Source of the DNA: CAXMWX01 sp051008185
Lineage (GTDB): Bacteria; Pseudomonadota; Gammaproteobacteria; Eutrophobiales; Eutrophobiaceae
NCBI GenBank assembly: GCA_051008185.1
Contig: JBPCXW010000031.1
Span: 1 to 19,956 of the forward strand
Direction of reading: 5' to 3'
DNA length: 19,956 nucleotides
A program made the position numbers and the translations under genes. The notes below the pieces were generated by a model. It did no database searches. It was given only the letters and a program-made list of their open reading frames with translations, and was not told where the DNA came from. Shown here in pieces: positions 1 through 7,921 of the stretch (its first letter is position 1; the number at the start of each line of letters is the position of its first letter).

Positions 1-116
1 CCTTGAGGGGGAGCCAAAGGAGGCGAAGCCTGCTTTGGTGGGGGGCCATTGCTGATTTGGTCTCATCAATACTGATCCGCTACAGGTGCTTGACCCTGTA
101 GCATAACCTGCATAAA
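1..116. other. Left-edge intergenic region with two inverted repeats
   Basis: No complete gene is visible before the desaturase. Positions 14-38 form a hairpin with six pairs (CCAAAG/CTTTGG), a G-G mismatch, four more pairs (AGGC/GCCT) and a GAA loop. Positions 79-102 hold a second perfect 8-bp inverted repeat. Neither is followed by a T-run, so neither is a clear intrinsic terminator. One + frame is open from position 2 to a stop at 53-55, so bases 2-55 could be the C-terminal tail of a gene entering from the left, but 17 codons are too few to identify it. Confidence 0.4.
79..102. repeat. Perfect 8-bp inverted repeat upstream of the desaturase
   Basis: GCTACAGG (79-86) and CCTGTAGC (95-102) are exact reverse complements separated by 8 nt. 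The repeat ends 14 nt before the ATG at 117, so it could be an operator or a 5'-leader hairpin for the desaturase gene. There is no T-run, so it is not a clear terminator. Confidence 0.45.
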
Positions 117-1034
117 ATGCCGGGCACCGTGATACCCACACAGCACAGAGGGGAAGCATTGAAACGACCAGCGACTACTTTGCCGCTTGCGGACCATTCA
201 AGTGTCGGCGTTACGGCCGGGCGTATCTACAGATATATATCTGCTTCACTGGTTCGCTATCTGGCCTATCCCTATATCGGCGGTTACATTATTCTGGCGC
301 TTATTTTTCAATGGCAAACGATTGTGGATGCCCTCTCTCCCCTGCTTATCGCCAAGGTATTGTTGGTGACATTCCTGTATGCCACTGTTATGACGGTGTT
401 CCTGCATCGATTTTTCAGCCACAAGGCATTTTATGCGAGGAATAGAGTCATACAATTTATTTTTTGCTGGATCGCCTGTGCTATTGGTCAGAAAGGTGCT
501 TTGTGGTGGGCCTCAATACACCGGCGGCATCATGCCTCATTTGTGCATGGTAATACTGAAGACCCTCACCCGGCTTATAGCTGGTGGTACTGCGTTATTG
601 GTTGTTGGAGTGTAGGCAAAGAAACCCGCGTCAGGGATGACAAGCGTATCAAGGATTTTCTTTGTTACAAGGAACTTGACCTGCTTGACAGACATTCATA
701 CTTACCCATTCTGGTGCATTATTGTTCCGTATTTATCTTGCTGAACCCTGAAAGCGCATTCTTTTATGTCCTCGTCCCGGCAATGGTTTCTGCATTTGGC
801 ACGGCTGTGTTCAATCATGATTTTCATGATAAAAAAACAAACGAACCTGTTGATATGAATAGATTGGGATACAACTCAATATTTGCTTTCCCTCTTGGGG
901 AGAATAATCATCTGGATCATCATGTTCACCCGAAAAAAATCAAAAGGCATCGCTATGACTTCGGGTATGTCATTATAAAATTGATGGAATTTTCAGGGTT
1001 GATCTATACGCAGAGGCGAAAGGCATCCGATTAG
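117..1034 (+). CDS. Membrane fatty acid desaturase (acyl-CoA/Delta9 type)
   Basis: This is an integral-membrane di-iron desaturase that would insert a double bond into an acyl chain at the inner membrane. The three histidine boxes are present: HRFFSH at residues 97-102, HRRHH at 135-139 and HLDHH at 265-269, plus the accessory NHDFH at 233-237. This is the stearoyl-CoA desaturase-like arrangement (PF00487). Hydrophobic stretches at about 48-66, 76-95, 112-130 and 195-235 match a four-helix topology, and 305 aa is normal for the family. The start is uncertain: ATG 117 has no good Shine-Dalgarno, whereas TTG at 159 follows AGGGG by five bases and would give a protein 14 residues shorter. The stop codon overlaps the stop of the convergent flavin oxidoreductase gene. 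Nothing ties it to pyrimidine catabolism; it is probably an unrelated membrane-lipid gene. Regiospecificity cannot be told from sequence. Confidence 0.9.
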   Translation: MPGTVIPTQHRGEALKRPATTLPLADHSSVGVTAGRIYRYISASLVRYLAYPYIGGYIILALIFQWQTIVDALSPLLIAKVLLVTFLYATVMTVFLHRFFSHKAFYARNRVIQFIFCWIACAIGQKGALWWASIHRRHHASFVHGNTEDPHPAYSWWYCVIGCWSVGKETRVRDDKRIKDFLCYKELDLLDRHSYLPILVHYCSVFILLNPESAFFYVLVPAMVSAFGTAVFNHDFHDKKTNEPVDMNRLGYNSIFAFPLGENNHLDHHVHPKKIKRHRYDFGYVIIKLMEFSGLIYTQRRKASD

Positions 1035-2035
1035 CGGGCGGCAATTGCCGGGATCACCTGTTCGGCATATTTGGCGATGATCTCTTCCTCCTTGCCGTTA
1101 TCCAGATAGATGTTGAATTGCGTCACACCTACGGCTTGCAGGGCTTTTAGCTTGTCAATGTGATCGTCCGCGCTACCCAGCATACCGAAGCTCTGCACAA
1201 TATCGGGAGTGATAAAATCCAGGTAGGGATTGTCGCTGCGGCCATGTTTGCTGTAATCGTAACCGCGGCGTTTTTCAATGTATGCGGTCAGGCTTTGCGG
1301 AACCTCTGAATCCGTCCCATACTTTTCTACAATGTCCGCCACATGATTCCCCACCATGGCGGGAAACCACCTGGTTGCCTCCACACATTCGTCCATGCTA
1401 CCGAAATAGGCCGGGGCCGCGGACATAACCCTGAAACCGGACATATCCCTGCCGGCCTTCTCGCCCGCCTTGCGGCATTGCTCAACAAACCATTTGACCA
1501 GTGACGGCTCCGCTATCTGCAGGATTACCCCGTCCCCATATTTGCCGGCGGTCGCCAGGGCCTTCGGGCCGTAAGCGGCGATCCATACCGGGATCTGATG
1601 GCGCGCGCTCCATTCCAGTTGTACATCTTCAGAACACCCGTCATAACTGAGTGTTTCACCCATGACCAGCGCCTTTACTTTTTCGGTGAATTCGGCCACC
1701 CGCGCCAATGTGGCCGGCGGCCTGCCCAACACCCGCATGGAACTGTCGCCACGCCCCAAACCTATGTCAAACCGGCCCTTGCTTTGCAAAGACAAACTGG
1801 CAAACAGACTCGCCGCAACCGACCAGTCCCTGACATTGGGGTTGGTGACACAAGGGCCGAAACGCATTGTGCTGGTGTGTTCCATACACATCGCAATAGC
1901 AGGATAACAATCGCGCCACAATATGTGGGAATCATAAAACCAGCAGTAACTGAACCCCCCGGCCTCGGCCTGACGCACCAGAGAACGCGCCCGGTCCGGG
2001 GGCATGACACCTTTGAAACAAATAGCGAATTCCAT
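1031..2035 (-). CDS. Luciferase-like (LLM) flavin-dependent oxidoreductase
   Basis: A 334-aa (beta/alpha)8 bacterial-luciferase-family protein (PF00296). It begins MEFAICFKGV and carries the usual segments: a core strand with CVTNPNVRDW (62-71), the phosphate-binding stretch GRFDIGLGRGDSS (87-99) and VWIAAYGPKAL (150-160). The start at 2035 is chosen because GAGG lies seven bases upstream and the typical LLM N-terminus begins there; a longer reading to 2233 would run into the transporter gene. It is the last gene of the pyrimidine operon, 34 nt after the transporter. From memory it resembles the CPS_4043-type subfamily (TIGR03842), named for F420-dependent relatives but found in bacteria that probably use FMN. 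It is not RutA: that protein is longer and begins differently. The substrate is unknown; a role on the pyrimidine ring or an intermediate is inferred only from the operon. Confidence 0.85.
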   Translation of the reverse strand: MEFAICFKGVMPPDRARSLVRQAEAGGFSYCWFYDSHILWRDCYPAIAMCMEHTSTMRFGPCVTNPNVRDWSVAASLFASLSLQSKGRFDIGLGRGDSSMRVLGRPPATLARVAEFTEKVKALVMGETLSYDGCSEDVQLEWSARHQIPVWIAAYGPKALATAGKYGDGVILQIAEPSLVKWFVEQCRKAGEKAGRDMSGFRVMSAAPAYFGSMDECVEATRWFPAMVGNHVADIVEKYGTDSEVPQSLTAYIEKRRGYDYSKHGRSDNPYLDFITPDIVQSFGMLGSADDHIDKLKALQAVGVTQFNIYLDNGKEEEIIAKYAEQVIPAIAAR

Positions 2036-2069
2036 CAGTTTATCCTCATGGCATGAATGATTAGAGAGA

Positions 2070-3545
2070 TTATCTATCCGGTGACCGACGCGGGCGCATG
2101 CACAGGTAATAGACAATAGCCGCGATAAAAGCACCGACGAACCAGGCGTAGTGATACAGACTGACAAAAAACATTGGCACATTTTCCACGACACCCAGTG
2201 CCTGCAAGAAACCCGGTACATTGGGTAGCACACCCAGGCACAGTGCCAGCAGGGCCTTCAGGTTCCAACCTTGTGAGTAACAATAAGCACCGGCACTGTC
2301 ATAAAGCGCAGCGGTATCAATCCGGCATCTTCTAATGCAGAAGTAATCACAGATCATGATTCCTGCAATCGGCCCCAATAACGAGGAATAGCCGATAAGC
2401 CAGACAAACAGATAGGCACCCGCCGATTCCAGCAGTTTCCACGGCATAATGGCGATGCCCACAGCCGCCGTGATATAGCCGCCCAGACGGAACGATATTT
2501 TGCGCGGGGCGAGATTGGAAAAACCGTTGGCCGGTGCCACCACGTTGGCGGCAAGATTTGTGGTAATGGTTGCAATGGTCAACGCGATCAAGCCGACTAC
2601 CACGCCGAAACCGTCAAGACGACCGGCGATCTCAACAGGGTCCCAAACAGCCTCACCAAAAATGATTACCGTTGCCGAGGTAACGAATACGCTTATCAAG
2701 GCCATCATCGCCATCGGGAGCGGCAGACCGATGACCTGCCCTAAAAACTGGTCCCGCTGACTGCGTACATAACGGGTAAAGTCCGGTATGTTCAGTGTCA
2801 TTGTCGCCCAAAAGCCTACCATGCCGGTCAGCCCGGGCCAGAACACCAGCCAGAACTCCCCTTCCCGCTCGCCACCGGGCACAAAGGCCGAAGGTTTGTC
2901 CAGCGTATCACTGAAACCACCGGCGGTGAGCCAGGCCCAGATCAACAAAGACAGGGCGGTGAGTAGCAGGAAAGGTGCTGCCAGCGTTTCCAGCCAGCGG
3001 ATCGATTCCGTGCCTTTGACAATGAAGATGAGTTGTAAGCCCCAGAAGGCGAGGAAACACAGCAACTGGGCAATATCAATATCCAGTAGCGGCAACGGTG
3101 TACCGACAAAGGCATTGGCGGTCACGGCATTGAGGATCTGGTAGATAGCAAAACCACCTACCCAGGTCTGAATACCAAACCAGCCGCAGGCCACCAAACC
3201 GCGTAACAGGGCCGGCAGTTTTGCACCGATTGTACCGAAAGACGTGCGCAACAATACCGGAAACGGGATGCCGTATTTTGCCCCGGCATGGCCGTTCAAC
3301 AACATCGGAATCATGACCACAACATTACCAAGCAGCACGGTCAATACGGCTTGCCACCAACTCATTCCCTGTTGCATCAAACCGGATGCCAGCAAATAAG
3401 TCGGCACACACACCACCATCCCGACCCATAGCGCGGCGATGTTGATCCAGTCCCAGCTACGTTGCTCAGCGGTAGTGGGAGCCAGATCCGAATTCACAAG
3501 CGGATTTTCGTCCGGCGGGGCGGGTTGTGTCACAGAATCCTGCAT
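2070..3545 (-). CDS. NCS1-family nucleobase/hydantoin:cation symporter
   Basis: A 491-aa inner-membrane transporter of the nucleobase:cation symporter-1 family (Mhp1, PucI, allantoin and uracil permeases). It has about 12 hydrophobic segments. The family signature LNGHAGAKYGIPFPVLLR starts at residue 83 and GWFGIQTWVGG lies at 121-131. In the second motif W122 and Q126 correspond to the Mhp1 substrate residues Trp117 and Gln121, and NLAANVVAP (330-338) matches the Mhp1 helix-8 region. The start at 3545 (MQDSVTQ) gives a normal family length; the longer reading to 3635 overlaps the upstream gene. The gap to the semialdehyde dehydrogenase gene is 46 nt and contains a hairpin over the weak ribosome site. 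The operon suggests uptake of uracil, thymine, dihydropyrimidines or hydantoins. Exact specificity cannot be read from sequence. Confidence 0.92.
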   Translation of the reverse strand: MQDSVTQPAPPDENPLVNSDLAPTTAEQRSWDWINIAALWVGMVVCVPTYLLASGLMQQGMSWWQAVLTVLLGNVVVMIPMLLNGHAGAKYGIPFPVLLRTSFGTIGAKLPALLRGLVACGWFGIQTWVGGFAIYQILNAVTANAFVGTPLPLLDIDIAQLLCFLAFWGLQLIFIVKGTESIRWLETLAAPFLLLTALSLLIWAWLTAGGFSDTLDKPSAFVPGGEREGEFWLVFWPGLTGMVGFWATMTLNIPDFTRYVRSQRDQFLGQVIGLPLPMAMMALISVFVTSATVIIFGEAVWDPVEIAGRLDGFGVVVGLIALTIATITTNLAANVVAPANGFSNLAPRKISFRLGGYITAAVGIAIMPWKLLESAGAYLFVWLIGYSSLLGPIAGIMICDYFCIRRCRIDTAALYDSAGAYCYSQGWNLKALLALCLGVLPNVPGFLQALGVVENVPMFFVSLYHYAWFVGAFIAAIVYYLCMRPRRSPDR

Positions 3546-3550
3546 GATCG

Positions 3551-3567
3551 TTCCGTGCGTTACGGAA
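3551..3567 (-). promoter_or_regulatory. Hairpin covering the ribosome site of the NCS1 transporter gene
   Basis: TTCCGT (3551-3556) and ACGGAA (3562-3567) form a perfect 6-bp inverted repeat with a 5-nt loop, 6 to 22 nt upstream of the transporter start codon at 3545. Read on the - strand, the 3' arm ACGGAA is the only Shine-Dalgarno-like stretch, so folding would hide it and could lower transporter translation relative to the enzymes. It lies inside the operon, and no T-run follows it. Confidence 0.4.
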
Positions 3568-3591
3568 GTTGAAAACAGTGCGATATGAAAC

Positions 3592-5121
3592 TCATTGGTT
3601 GGTCGGAAAAGCAAACTGCATCTTGTCAGCCGCATCAGCAGGCCAGCGTTGTGTCACTGTTTTGCGCTGCGTGTAGAAACGGATGGCATCCGGGCCGTAG
3701 GCACCCAAATCGCCGAACAGGGAGCGTTTCCAGCCGCCAAAACTGTGACAGGCGACCGGCACCGGTAACGGGACGTTGATGCCAACCATCCCCACCTTGA
3801 TGTTATCGGTGAAGTAACGCGCGAGGCCGCCATCGCGGGTAAAAATACAGGTGCCGTTACCGTATTCATGCTCGTCAATCAACTGCATCGCCTGTTGCAG
3901 GGTTTCTACCCTGAGGATACACAGCACCGGGCCGAATATCTCTTCCCGGTAGATACGCATCCCCGGCTTGACATGATCGAACAGACAACCGCCCAGAAAA
4001 TACCCGTCCTCATGCCCCGCCACACGGAGCCCGCGTCCGTCAACCACCAGTGTCGCGCCCTCCTCTACGCCCGTATCCACATACCCCAGCACTTTTTCAT
4101 AATGTTGTTTGCCGATCAGCGGCCCCATCTCGTTGTCAGGTTCCTCACCCGGCCCGATATTCAGTGCCTTCACCTGCTCGCCCAGTTTGCCTGCCAGTTC
4201 ATCGGCCACCTCATCTCCCACACACATCGCAACCGATATTGCCATACAACGTTCGCCACAAGAGCCGTATGCGGCACCCATCAGGTTGCTTACCACATTA
4301 TCAATATCCGCATCCGGCATAACCACGGCATGGTTCTTGGCGCCGCCCAGGGCCTGCACCCGTTTGCCATGCGAGGTGCCGGTCTGGTAGATGTATTCGG
4401 CCACTGGCGTGGAGCCTACAAAACTCACCGCCCGCACCCGTTCATCGGTCAACAGGACATCCACCGCCTCCTTGTCGCCGTTCACCACATTGAACACACC
4501 GGCGGGCAGGCCGGCCTCCGCCAGCAGGCCGGCGATGTAGATGGCGGTGCTGGGATCTTTTTCCGATGGTTTCAGGACAAACGTGTTGCCGCACACCAGG
4601 GCCATCGGATACATCCATAACGGCACCATTGCCGGGAAATTGAATGGCGTGATACCGGCCACCACACCGAGCGGTTGCAATTCAGACCAGCTATCAATGT
4701 CGGGGCCGACATATTTGCTGTGTTCGCCTTTCAGTAACTCAGGGGCACCACAGGCATACTCCACCACTTCCACGCCGCGGCTGAACTCGCCGCCGGCATC
4801 GGCATGGACTTTGCCATGTTCTTCTGTCAGCAGGGCCGTGATTGGCTCGGCGTGCTGTTCCAGCAAGGTCTTGAATCGGAACATCACACGCGCCCGTTTC
4901 AACGGAGGTGTCGCGCGCCAGGCGGGAAACGCGGCCTCGGCCGCCGCTATCGCCCGTTCAACGGTGGGCTTGCCAGCCATGATCGCCTGTCGTATTACCT
5001 TGCCGGTGGCCGGGTTGTAAACATCCCTTGTGCGCTCGTCGGTGGTGACAGCCGCACCATTGATGTAATGACCGACAAGCGTGCCGGAATGAATATCTGT
5101 TACTGCCTGTATTGAGCTCAT
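3592..5121 (-). CDS. mmsA: (Methyl)malonate-semialdehyde dehydrogenase, CoA-acylating
   Basis: A 509-aa aldehyde dehydrogenase of the MmsA type. The reaction is malonate semialdehyde (or methylmalonate semialdehyde) + CoA + NAD+ to acetyl-CoA (or propionyl-CoA) + CO2 + NADH. Seen in the sequence: the NAD-site segment GITPFNFPAMVPLWM (156-170), KPSEKDPS (184-191), the glycine motif FVGSTPVAEY (234-243), LGGAKNHAVVMPDAD (258-272) and the catalytic Cys292 in GSCGERCMA. The general-base Glu of hydrolytic aldehyde dehydrogenases is absent from LGGAKNH, as expected for the CoA-dependent members. R115 and R291 match the two arginines described for the Bacillus enzyme's substrate carboxylate. The start at 5121 follows AGGAGG by seven bases, and a longer reading to 5238 overlaps the aminotransferase. 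It sits 13 nt after that gene and completes beta-alanine breakdown. Confidence 0.93.
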   Translation of the reverse strand: MSSIQAVTDIHSGTLVGHYINGAAVTTDERTRDVYNPATGKVIRQAIMAGKPTVERAIAAAEAAFPAWRATPPLKRARVMFRFKTLLEQHAEPITALLTEEHGKVHADAGGEFSRGVEVVEYACGAPELLKGEHSKYVGPDIDSWSELQPLGVVAGITPFNFPAMVPLWMYPMALVCGNTFVLKPSEKDPSTAIYIAGLLAEAGLPAGVFNVVNGDKEAVDVLLTDERVRAVSFVGSTPVAEYIYQTGTSHGKRVQALGGAKNHAVVMPDADIDNVVSNLMGAAYGSCGERCMAISVAMCVGDEVADELAGKLGEQVKALNIGPGEEPDNEMGPLIGKQHYEKVLGYVDTGVEEGATLVVDGRGLRVAGHEDGYFLGGCLFDHVKPGMRIYREEIFGPVLCILRVETLQQAMQLIDEHEYGNGTCIFTRDGGLARYFTDNIKVGMVGINVPLPVPVACHSFGGWKRSLFGDLGAYGPDAIRFYTQRKTVTQRWPADAADKMQFAFPTNQ

Positions 5122-5134
5122 GGTATTCCTCCTG

Positions 5135-6457
5135 TTATTTAATGTCTTCCAACACCCGGCGCACAGTACTGAAAGTCTGTTCAAACAGATCCGGTGTGGA
5201 GGTGAGAAAAGGGGCAAACTGCAAGATATCCATGCCATTGCGAATCATCAATCCTTGTTCAAAACATTTTATATGCGCCTCCAGGCCGCGCAGGCCCGGC
5301 GCATCGGGGCGGGATTGCAACTCAATCGCCCCCATCAGGCCGAAGTTGCGCACGTCAATCACATGTTTTGCATCCTGCATCGCGTGCAACTGTTGCTCAA
5401 ACTCCACTTCCGCAGCCCGCGCCTGCTTGCCGATGTCCTCTTCCGCATAGATGTCCAGAACAGCCAGAGCAGCGGCGGCGGACAGCGGATGGCCTGAGTA
5501 GGTATAACCGTGGAACAGTTCAACCATGTGTTCCGGGCCGTGCATAAAGGTATCGTAGATATTACTGCCCACCAGTACCGCCCCCATCGGCATGACACCG
5601 TTGGTGATGCCCTTGGCGGTGCAGATAATATCCGGCATCACCCCGAACCGTTCACAACCGAAAGCGGTGCCGATACGATAGAAGGCCGTGATCACCTCAT
5701 CAAAGATCAGCAGGATGCCATATCGGGTACAGAGTTCCCGCAACCGTTCCAGATAGCCTACCGGCGGTACCAGTACACCGGTTGAGGCGGCTACCGGCTC
5801 AACGATCACGGCGGCGATGTTTTCCGCATCATGCACGGTCACGATGCGCTCCAGATCAGCAGCCAGATGGGCGCCCCATTGCGGCTGTCCCCGGCTATAG
5901 GCGTTGTGCTCCAGGTTATGAGTATGCGGCAGGTGGCTCACATTGGATAACAGGGCATGATCAAACAGCTTGCGGTTGGCGGGTATCCCGCCTACGGACA
6001 TACCGCCGAAGTTGGTGCCGTGGTAGCCCCGCTCCCTGCCGACCAGCCGGGTGCGTGTGCCCTCGCCCCGCAACCGATGCCAGGCCAGGGCGATTTTCAA
6101 TGCGGTATCCACTGACTCTGAACCGGAGTTGGTAAAAAATACATGGTCAAATCCGGCCGGGGCAAACTTGATCAGTCGGTCCGCCAATTCAATGACGCCG
6201 GTATGGGATATTTGAAATACGGCGGCATAATCCAGTTTCGCCACCTGCTCTTGTACGGCCTGCACGATCTTCGGATGACAGTGCCCCAAGCCGCTGGTCC
6301 ACATACCGGAAAAAGAGTCCAGCACCGTTGCGCCGCTATGCGTGCGGTAGTGAAAACCGGCGGCGGATTCGATAATGCGCGGTGCTTTTTTGAATGCCCG
6401 GTTTGCCGTGTAGGGCATCCAGTAAGGTTCCAGATTCAGTGCAGGTGTGGTATCCAT
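5135..6457 (-). CDS. Omega-amino acid (beta-alanine):pyruvate aminotransferase
   Basis: A 440-aa class III PLP-dependent aminotransferase (PF00202). Lys282 in TAKGITNGVMPMG forms the Schiff base, Asp253 in IFDEVITAF binds the pyridine nitrogen, TNSGSESVDTALK (109-121) binds the cofactor phosphate and RGYHGTNFGG (143-152) is the usual segment after it. The N-terminus (PYWMPYTANRAFK) and length match Pseudomonas beta-alanine:pyruvate aminotransferase. It would convert beta-alanine (or 3-aminoisobutyrate) and pyruvate into malonate (or methylmalonate) semialdehyde and alanine. The dihydropyrimidinase stop lies six bases before the ATG, and no strong Shine-Dalgarno is present, so translational coupling is likely. 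GABA or taurine aminotransferase activity is possible in this family, but the semialdehyde dehydrogenase next to it favours beta-alanine. Confidence 0.92.
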   Translation of the reverse strand: MDTTPALNLEPYWMPYTANRAFKKAPRIIESAAGFHYRTHSGATVLDSFSGMWTSGLGHCHPKIVQAVQEQVAKLDYAAVFQISHTGVIELADRLIKFAPAGFDHVFFTNSGSESVDTALKIALAWHRLRGEGTRTRLVGRERGYHGTNFGGMSVGGIPANRKLFDHALLSNVSHLPHTHNLEHNAYSRGQPQWGAHLAADLERIVTVHDAENIAAVIVEPVAASTGVLVPPVGYLERLRELCTRYGILLIFDEVITAFYRIGTAFGCERFGVMPDIICTAKGITNGVMPMGAVLVGSNIYDTFMHGPEHMVELFHGYTYSGHPLSAAAALAVLDIYAEEDIGKQARAAEVEFEQQLHAMQDAKHVIDVRNFGLMGAIELQSRPDAPGLRGLEAHIKCFEQGLMIRNGMDILQFAPFLTSTPDLFEQTFSTVRRVLEDIK

Positions 6458-6463
6458 TATGGC

Positions 6464-7903
6464 TTAGCGACTTACCGGCTTGGGTGTGCGTCGTGTATTT
6501 ACCTTGTCCATGGCTTCATAGTATGCGGGAAATACGGGACGGCTGATGTAACGACCGACACCGCGCTCGGCATTCAACTCACCGTCTTTATATACCACCT
6601 TGCCCTGACTCACAGTCACTGTGTTGATGCCGCGTACTTTCATACCTTCAAAAATGTTGTAGTCCACATTTTGATGATGCGTGTCTTTGGAGATGGTGCG
6701 TTCCTTTTCCGAATCCCATACGATCACATCGGCATCAGCCCCGGCAGCAATACAGCCTTTGCGCGGATAAATGTTGAATATCCTTGCCGCATTGGTTGAG
6801 GTAACCGCCACAAACTCATTGATGGTCAGACGACCGGTATTGACACCGTGATGCCACAACACATGCATACGATCTTCAATACCACCGGTACCGTTGGGTA
6901 TCTGGGTGAAATCCTCTTTGCCCATCTGTTTTTGCGGCGCGCAGAAACAGCAATGATCGGTGGCCGTGGTTTGTAGCATACCCGCCTGCAAACCGCGCCA
7001 GAGGGCCTCCTGATGTTCCCTGGGACGAAATGGCGGGCTCATCACATGGGCCGCCGCAGTGTCCCAATCGGGATGCCGATAAACGGAATCATCTATCAGC
7101 AGATGCCCGGCCAGCACTTCACCAAACACACGCTGTCCCTCGTTGCGGGCACGGGTGATCGCCTGTAACGAGTCAATGCAGGATGTGTGTACCAGATAAA
7201 TCGGCACGTCCATCACCTGGGCGATACGGATGACACGATTTGCCGCTTCCCCTTCCACTGCGGGCGGCCGGGAAAGCGGATGCCCCTCCGGGCCGGTAAT
7301 GCCCTGCTCCAGTATTTTCTTTTGCAGATGAAACACCAGTTCGCCATTCTCCGCATGGGCGGTACAGATGGCACCCAGTTCACGCGCCCGTTTGAAGGAA
7401 TTCACCAGGGTCTCGTCATCGGCCATGATGGCGCCTTTATAGGCCATGAAATGCTTGAAACTATTTACGCCATATTCATTGACCAGTGTGCCCATGGCCT
7501 CATGCACCGTATCATCCCACCAGGTGATAGCCACATGAAAGCTGTAATCCGCCGCCGCCTTCTCCGCCCAGCCGCGCCACTCATGATAGGCCTGCATAAT
7601 ATCCTGTTGCGGGTTCGGAATAACGAAGTCAATGATCATGGTGGTGCCACCCGCCAGCCCCGCTCTGGTGCCGGTGAAAAAATCTTCCGAAGCAACAGTG
7701 CCCATAAACGGCAGTTGCATGTGGGTATGCGGGTCAATCCCGCCGGGCATGACATAACAACCGCCGGCATCAATGGTTTCCACTTTGCCGGGGGCCTTCA
7801 GGTTCTCGCCCACCGCCTGAATGATGCCATCGGCACACAACACATCTGCGGTAAAACTCTGATCCGCATTCACGACCGTACCGCCTTTAATAAGAACTGT
7901 CAT
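6464..7903 (-). CDS. Dihydropyrimidinase (D-hydantoinase family)
   Basis: A 479-aa cyclic amidohydrolase that opens 5,6-dihydrouracil or dihydrothymine to N-carbamoyl-beta-alanine or its methyl homologue. The binuclear zinc ligands are all present: H59 and H61 in GIDPHTH, the Lys150 carboxylation site in NSFK followed by HFMAYKG, H183 in TAHAENGE, H239 in YLVHT and D316 in TATDHC. The spacing from Lys150 to H183 (33 residues) equals that in characterised dihydropyrimidinases. The N- and C-terminal small beta domain is also visible (VLIKGGTVVNAD; GADADVIVWD). ATG 7903 is preceded by GGGAGGT at about six bases. It lies 18 nt after the beta-ureidopropionase gene and six nt before the aminotransferase. 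A hydantoinase role is possible in vitro, but the downstream genes point to dihydropyrimidines. Confidence 0.95.
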   Translation of the reverse strand: MTVLIKGGTVVNADQSFTADVLCADGIIQAVGENLKAPGKVETIDAGGCYVMPGGIDPHTHMQLPFMGTVASEDFFTGTRAGLAGGTTMIIDFVIPNPQQDIMQAYHEWRGWAEKAAADYSFHVAITWWDDTVHEAMGTLVNEYGVNSFKHFMAYKGAIMADDETLVNSFKRARELGAICTAHAENGELVFHLQKKILEQGITGPEGHPLSRPPAVEGEAANRVIRIAQVMDVPIYLVHTSCIDSLQAITRARNEGQRVFGEVLAGHLLIDDSVYRHPDWDTAAAHVMSPPFRPREHQEALWRGLQAGMLQTTATDHCCFCAPQKQMGKEDFTQIPNGTGGIEDRMHVLWHHGVNTGRLTINEFVAVTSTNAARIFNIYPRKGCIAAGADADVIVWDSEKERTISKDTHHQNVDYNIFEGMKVRGINTVTVSQGKVVYKDGELNAERGVGRYISRPVFPAYYEAMDKVNTRRTPKPVSR

Positions 7904-7921
7904 AGCATTACCTCCCGGGAC

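Noticed and set aside
1031..2035. LLM flavoprotein as RutA (pyrimidine monooxygenase)
   Set aside because: RutA is longer, starts differently, and would need RutB-type downstream enzymes. Here the downstream genes are those of the reductive pathway, so only the fold is shared.
1598..2056. Long open frames antisense to the pyrimidine genes (e.g. 1598-2056, 3868-4620, 6143-6799, 7187-7945)
   Set aside because: They are opposite well-identified enzymes in a GC-rich operon, have no recognisable domains, and read like mirror translations of conserved motifs.
2036..2233. Long N-terminal extension of the LLM protein into the transporter gene
   Set aside because: The extra 66 residues overlap the transporter coding sequence in another frame, and a good ribosome site precedes the internal start at 2035.
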